This document shows positions 6,697-9,709 of a stretch of 9,709 nucleotides of DNA, one piece after another (the first letter of the stretch is position 1; every line of letters starts with the position of its first letter). The translations under genes and the position numbers were made by a program. The notes under the pieces are model-generated. The model was not told the origin of the DNA. It ran no database searches and saw only the letters and a list, made by a program, of their open reading frames with translations. Location of the stretch: NCBI GenBank assembly GCA_002391525.1, contig DGFE01000214.1:1-9709 (forward strand), read 5' to 3'. The DNA comes from Competibacteraceae bacterium UBA3908. Lineage in GTDB: Bacteria; Pseudomonadota; Gammaproteobacteria; Competibacterales; Competibacteraceae.

Positions 6697-7224
6697 GTGT
6701 CCGCAGCAGCCAGCAGCCCACCATCCGCGTTCTGGTTCGTGGTGTTCAGCAAGCCCCGCCGCGAGACGGAGGCGGTCGAGCAACTCGAACGCCAAGGCTA
6801 CACGGCCTTCCTGCCTCGGGTGCGGTCGCGGCGACGGTTGCGTGGCCAGTGGCAGGATATTGTGGAGCCGATGTTTCCACGTTACTTGTTTTTGCGGGTC
6901 GTACCGGGTCAGGATGATCTGCGGCCGGTGCGCTCGACCCGGGGCGTGGCTGGCCTGGTGCGTTTCGGCGGTGATCCGCAGCCCGTGCCGGAAGCGGTGA
7001 TGGCCGAATTGCAGCGGCTCTGCGCCGGAACTGACGGCGTGCTGGAACTGCCCACGCCATTGGCGGCTGGCGGCCGGGTACGGGTTCTGGAGGGGCCGTT
7101 CGCCGGTTGCGAGGGAGAACTGCTGAACCAGGACGGCAAGCGTCGGGCGCTGGTGTTGCTGGAACTGCTCGGGCGTTTGAATCCGGTCGAACTCCCGCTG
7201 AATGTGTTGACGCCGGTGGGTTGA
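6697..7224 (+). CDS. RfaH/NusG-like transcription antiterminator
   Basis: This is a 175-residue protein from GTG 6697, chosen for the AGGGAG ribosome site five bases upstream. The N-terminal NGN domain (about 12-110) has WFVVFSKPRRE (13-23), ERQGYTAFLP (31-40), EPMFPRYLF (57-65) and STRGVAGLVRFG (80-91). The last two closely follow E. coli RfaH (EPLFPNYLF, STRGV..FVRFG), which points to RfaH rather than housekeeping NusG. A KOW-type C-terminal domain follows (GGRVRVLEGPFAGCEGE, 125-141). Such proteins ride on RNA polymerase, suppress pausing and Rho termination, and couple translation in long glycan operons; RfaH is recruited by an ops DNA element. I see no ops-like GGCGGTAGC in the window. 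It lies after the glycan genes and 148 bases before cysD. A plain paralogous NusG is less likely but possible. Confidence 0.85.
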   Translation: MSAAASSPPSAFWFVVFSKPRRETEAVEQLERQGYTAFLPRVRSRRRLRGQWQDIVEPMFPRYLFLRVVPGQDDLRPVRSTRGVAGLVRFGGDPQPVPEAVMAELQRLCAGTDGVLELPTPLAAGGRVRVLEGPFAGCEGELLNQDGKRRALVLLELLGRLNPVELPLNVLTPVG

Positions 7225-7309
7225 ACCGTCGAACCATTTCCGCCCGCCCGGCCCGCCGGATCCCGCGCCGGAACCTTGCCGGGCAGCGACTTGCCTGAAT
7301 CCACGCTCG

Positions 7310-7397
7310 TGAACCTCCATGAACTCACCCATCCGATTGCCGGATGAGCTTGGCGAACAACTCCTGCAACTCATGAACCTCCATAAACTCACCCATC
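7310..7397 (+). repeat. 24-base direct repeat (23/24 identical) at the start of cysD
   Basis: Copies lie at 7310-7333 and 7374-7397, offset by 64 bases, with one difference (G 7321 versus A 7385). The intervening 40 bases do not match the sequence after the second copy. As 64 is not a multiple of three, the copies are read in different frames of cysD. In the cysD-equivalent frame, copy 1 reads VNLHELTHPIAG and then hits a stop at 7345-7347, resembling MNLHKLTHL at the true start. Confidence 0.8.
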
Positions 7398-8281
7398 TCA
7401 AGCAACTCGAAGCCGAGAGCATTCACATCATCCGCGAAGTCGTCGCCGAGTTCGAAAAGCCGGTCATGCTGTACTCGATTGGCAAGGATTCCTCGGTGAT
7501 GCTGCATGTGGCGCTGAAAGCCTTTTATCCCGGCAAGCCGCCGTTTCCGCTGCTGCATGTCGATACCACCTGGAAGTTCCGGGAGATGATCCGTTTCCGC
7601 GACGAGCAGGCGCGGCGGTTGGGGCTGGAACTGCTGGTCCATATCAACGAGGAGGGTCTGCGCCAGGGTATCAACCCGTTCACGCACGGTTCGCGGGTTC
7701 ACACCGATGTGATGAAAACCCAGTCCTTGAAGCAGGCGCTGGATCTGCATGGTTTCGACGCGGCGTTCGGCGGCGCCCGCCGCGACGAAGAGCGCTCGCG
7801 GGCCAAGGAGCGGGTCTATTCCTTCCGCGACCGTAACCACCGCTGGGATCCCAAGAATCAGCGTCCCGAACTGTGGAATCTGTACAATGGCCGGGTCCGC
7901 AAGGGCGAAAGCATCCGGGTGTTTCCGCTGTCCAACTGGACCGAACTGGACGTCTGGCAGTACATCCATCTGGAGGACATCCCCATCGTGCCGTTGTACT
8001 TCGCCGCCGAACGGCCGGTGGTGGAGCGGGACGGTACTCTGCTCATGGTCGACGACGAGCGGATGCCGCTGGAACCGGGCGAAACGCCAAGGCTGGAATG
8101 GGTGCGGTTTCGCACCCTGGGCTGCTATCCGCTGACCGGCGCGGTCCGCTCGCGGGCCACCACCCTGCCGGAGATCATTCAGGAGATGCTGCTGACCCGG
8201 CATTCCGAACGCCAGGGCCGGTTAATCGACCACGACGCCGCCGGCTCGATGGAAGAGAAGAAACGGCAGGGGTATTTTTGA
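7373..8281 (+). CDS. cysD: sulfate adenylyltransferase subunit 2 (small subunit, CysD)
   Basis: This is the catalytic subunit of ATP sulfurylase, which with the GTPase CysN forms adenosine 5'-phosphosulfate from sulfate and ATP in the cytoplasm, the first step of assimilation. From ATG 7373 it is 302 residues, the same length as E. coli CysD, and starts MNLHKLTHLKQLEAESIHII like the family. An ATG at 7319 would add 18 residues that arise from a local repeat; neither start has a good ribosome site. Motifs seen are the PP-loop SIGKDSS (35-41), HVDTTWKFRE (62-71), AFGGARRDEERSRAKER (131-147), FRDRNHRWDPKNQRPELW (151-168), RVFPLSNWTELD (182-193), RTLGCYPLTGAV (247-258) and the C-terminal SMEEKKRQGYF. 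All look intact. Its usual partner cysN is not adjacent but starts 788 bases downstream behind a gene fragment. Confidence 0.96.
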   Translation: MNLHKLTHLKQLEAESIHIIREVVAEFEKPVMLYSIGKDSSVMLHVALKAFYPGKPPFPLLHVDTTWKFREMIRFRDEQARRLGLELLVHINEEGLRQGINPFTHGSRVHTDVMKTQSLKQALDLHGFDAAFGGARRDEERSRAKERVYSFRDRNHRWDPKNQRPELWNLYNGRVRKGESIRVFPLSNWTELDVWQYIHLEDIPIVPLYFAAERPVVERDGTLLMVDDERMPLEPGETPRLEWVRFRTLGCYPLTGAVRSRATTLPEIIQEMLLTRHSERQGRLIDHDAAGSMEEKKRQGYF

Positions 8282-8330
8282 TGTTCCGTGAAGAGAGTCT
8301 GTACTCGGAACTGGTCTCGAGGAGATATAA

Positions 8331-8945
8331 AGACAGCGTTGGTTTTATTTCGGTTACGATGGTGCTGGAGTAAAATTGCTAATGCAATATGTGCAGGGAT
8401 GGCGGGCGACCATGGATGCTAGAAAAGCACAGGCCAAATTATGGCCGTTGCTACTGATCCGTTATCCAGGCGCCGATGTGAGTAATTCTCCCTTGCGTGT
8501 TCGCCAGCAGATTTTGGGCGCTTTGGTTTCTGGGGCGCAAGGTATTGTCTTATATAATCCTTCTAATATGGATGCCAACTACTGGATCATGCTTGCTGAT
8601 ACAATGAAAGATATTTCTTCATATGAGGGTTATTACCAACATGGCCGGCGGGTCGAGGGAATTTTTTCACTACGAGGCATGCCGTTCGATAAAGTGAATA
8701 AAAAAGTATGGCCAGGCTATGACGAGACTGTTGCTACATCTCAGTGGGCTTTCTCGACACATGAATGGCAGGGAAACTATGTGCTGACCCTGTTCAATCT
8801 TCGCGAGCAGGGGGATATGGAATTTGCTATTGTGTCCTCGGAAAAAGTGAAGCCGATCCGGTTGGATGGAGTGACAAGCAAAGGTGATTTCAAGTGGGTG
8901 GTTCCGGCAGGGCATATTGGCTTTATTACGCTTTCAAAGCAGTAA
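8331..8945 (+). pseudogene. 5'-truncated fragment of a glycosidase-like gene between cysD and cysN
   Basis: The frame opens after a TAA at 8328-8330 and runs to TAA 8943-8945, giving 204 residues that read as real protein from the first codons (RWFYFGYDGAG, then WPLLLIRYPG), well before any usual start. The first usable start is TTG 8376 (GGAG at 8367-8370) or ATG 8382. ILGALVSGAQGIVLYNPSNM looks like late strands of a (beta/alpha)8 barrel. The end, with YVLTLFNLRE, KPIRLDG and WVVPAGHIGFITL, resembles the beta-sandwich that closes many glycoside hydrolases. The N-terminal half is missing, so it is probably a relic. Between the cysD stop and this frame lies a 30-codon frame (8281-8373) whose ATG overlaps the cysD TGA; it shows no motif. 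The fragment is visibly more AT-rich than cysD and cysN. No transposase or flanking inverted repeats are seen. The family assignment is tentative; a short expressed protein is possible. Confidence 0.55.
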
Positions 8946-9027
8946 TATTGGCCTGATCGACATGGCGAGGAAATCAGTTATGAGAAAACCATAGAGACCG
9001 AGCGATGGCCCTGTTGGCATTTTTATA

Positions 9028-9072
9028 TTTTCCCTTTCCAAGACTTTAACCTTGCGCTTTTCCCTTTCCATG
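9028..9072 (+). repeat. 15-base direct repeat (14/15) ending at the cysN start codon
   Basis: TTTTCCCTTTCCAAG at 9028-9042 recurs at 9058-9072 as TTTTCCCTTTCCATG, where the final ATG is the cysN start. The period is 30 bases, so both copies share a frame. The pyrimidine-rich block leaves cysN without a Shine-Dalgarno sequence. Confidence 0.7.
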
Positions 9073-9709
9073 TCCCACGCCTCTTCTTTGATCGAACAGG
9101 ACATCACGGCCTATCTGGAAGCCCACGAGCGCAAGGATCTGCTGCGCTTCATCACCTGCGGCAGCGTCGACGACGGCAAAAGCACGCTGATCGGCCGGTT
9201 GTTGTACGACACCCAGCTGATCTACGAAGATCAGCTCGCCGCCGTGCGCCGCGACACGGTCAAGTACGGCACCACCGGCGAAGAACTGGATTTGGCCTTG
9301 CTGGTGGACGGCCTGCAGGCGGAGCGGGAGCAGGGCATCACCATCGATGTCGCCTACCGCTATTTCTCGACCGAGAAACGCAAGTTCATCATCGCCGACA
9401 CCCCCGGCCACGAGCAGTACACCCGCAACATGGCCACCGGCGCCTCGACCGCGCAACTGGCCATCCTGCTGGTGGACGCGCGCAAGGGGGTGCAGGTTCA
9501 GACCCGCCGCCACAGCTTCATCGTGTCCCTGCTGGGCATCCACCATCTGGTGCTGGCCATCAACAAAATGGACCTGGTCGATTTCGACCCGAACGTGTTC
9601 GAGCGGATTCGCGAGGATTATCGCGAGTTCGTGGACAAGCTCGGCGTGCGGGATGTGCACTGCGTGCCGGTGTCGGCGCTGCGCGGCGACAACGTGGTGC
9701 AAGCGTCCG
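9070..9709 (+). CDS. cysN: sulfate adenylyltransferase subunit 1 (GTPase, CysN or CysNC), N-terminal part
   Basis: The frame runs from ATG 9070 to the window end without a stop (213 codons). It is a translational GTPase of the EF-Tu type: P-loop GSVDDGKST (31-39), switch region GITIDVAYRYF (89-99), DTPGHEQY (110-117), NKMD (165-168) and SAL (202-204). LDLALLVDGLQAEREQGITI (73-92) is a CysN hallmark and nearly identical to E. coli CysN as remembered. GTP hydrolysis drives APS synthesis by CysD. Whether an APS kinase domain is fused downstream (CysNC) cannot be seen. Translation probably starts at 9070, where the alignable part begins, but the upstream 15 bases are pyrimidine-rich and give no ribosome site; the frame is open back to 8995. 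The gene is separated from cysD by a foreign-looking fragment, so it may need its own promoter. Confidence 0.95.
   Translation, partial: MSHASSLIEQDITAYLEAHERKDLLRFITCGSVDDGKSTLIGRLLYDTQLIYEDQLAAVRRDTVKYGTTGEELDLALLVDGLQAEREQGITIDVAYRYFSTEKRKFIIADTPGHEQYTRNMATGASTAQLAILLVDARKGVQVQTRRHSFIVSLLGIHHLVLAINKMDLVDFDPNVFERIREDYREFVDKLGVRDVHCVPVSALRGDNVVQAS

Noticed and set aside
7225..7308. Rho-independent terminator between the RfaH-like gene and cysD
   Set aside because: The GC-rich CCGG-type pairings are short and no T-run follows.
9014..9030. Sigma-54 type promoter (TTGGCAT near 9014) before cysN
   Set aside because: The required GC at the -12 position with correct spacing is absent. A similar TTGGCAC near 6616 also fails the spacing test.
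8282..9069. Insertion sequence as the cause of the cysD-cysN split
   Set aside because: No transposase remnant or terminal inverted repeats could be found; the only flanking repeat is the short one before cysN.
9046..9702. Long minus-strand frame over the cysN start
   Set aside because: The plus strand encodes an unmistakable CysN GTPase domain; the minus frame is low-complexity in character (rich in H, Q, V and A).

Overview
The window looks like a chromosomal segment of a gammaproteobacterium with fairly high GC content. It holds the edge of an exopolysaccharide (EPS) or surface-glycan cluster, followed by a sulfate-activation operon. The lineage call rests mainly on CysD and CysN, which are strikingly close to the Escherichia coli proteins as remembered (CysD has the same 302-residue length), and on an RfaH-type antiterminator. 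I cannot name the genus. I see no rRNA, tRNA, CRISPR array or recognisable transposase.

Layout. Bases 1-498 are the 3' end of an AT-rich ATP-grasp ligase gene. It is followed on the same strand by a NodB-type polysaccharide deacetylase (597-1439). A secreted pectate-lyase-like beta-helix protein runs convergently on the minus strand (1474-2940). It is separated by a 232-base divergent spacer from a GT4 glycosyltransferase (3173-4321); that spacer contains a potentially folded leader in front of the glycosyltransferase. A 656-base AT-rich spacer without a convincing gene follows, ending in a nested palindrome. Next is a WecA-like polyisoprenyl-phosphate sugar-1-phosphate transferase with an unusual ~155-residue C-terminal extension (4978-6510). 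Then come an RfaH/NusG-like antiterminator with a GTG start (6697-7224), cysD (7373-8281), a 5'-truncated gene fragment of contrasting base composition (8331-8945), and the start of cysN (from 9070, leaving the window).

How the parts fit. The WecA-like enzyme would load the first sugar on undecaprenyl phosphate, and the GT4 enzyme would extend the repeat unit. The deacetylase (and perhaps the ATP-grasp ligase) would modify the glycan or its precursors, and the exported beta-helix protein could cut or trim the polymer. The RfaH-like factor would let RNA polymerase read through a long glycan operon. CysD and CysN form ATP sulfurylase, normally for cysteine synthesis; a contribution to glycan sulfation is only a possibility.

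The parts most worth a second look are the gene fragment wedged between cysD and cysN, the unexplained soluble extension on the WecA-like enzyme, the nested palindrome at 4914-4939, the possible structured leader at 3062-3163, and direct repeats placed at the starts of cysD and cysN. I found no clear evidence of a wholly new system.
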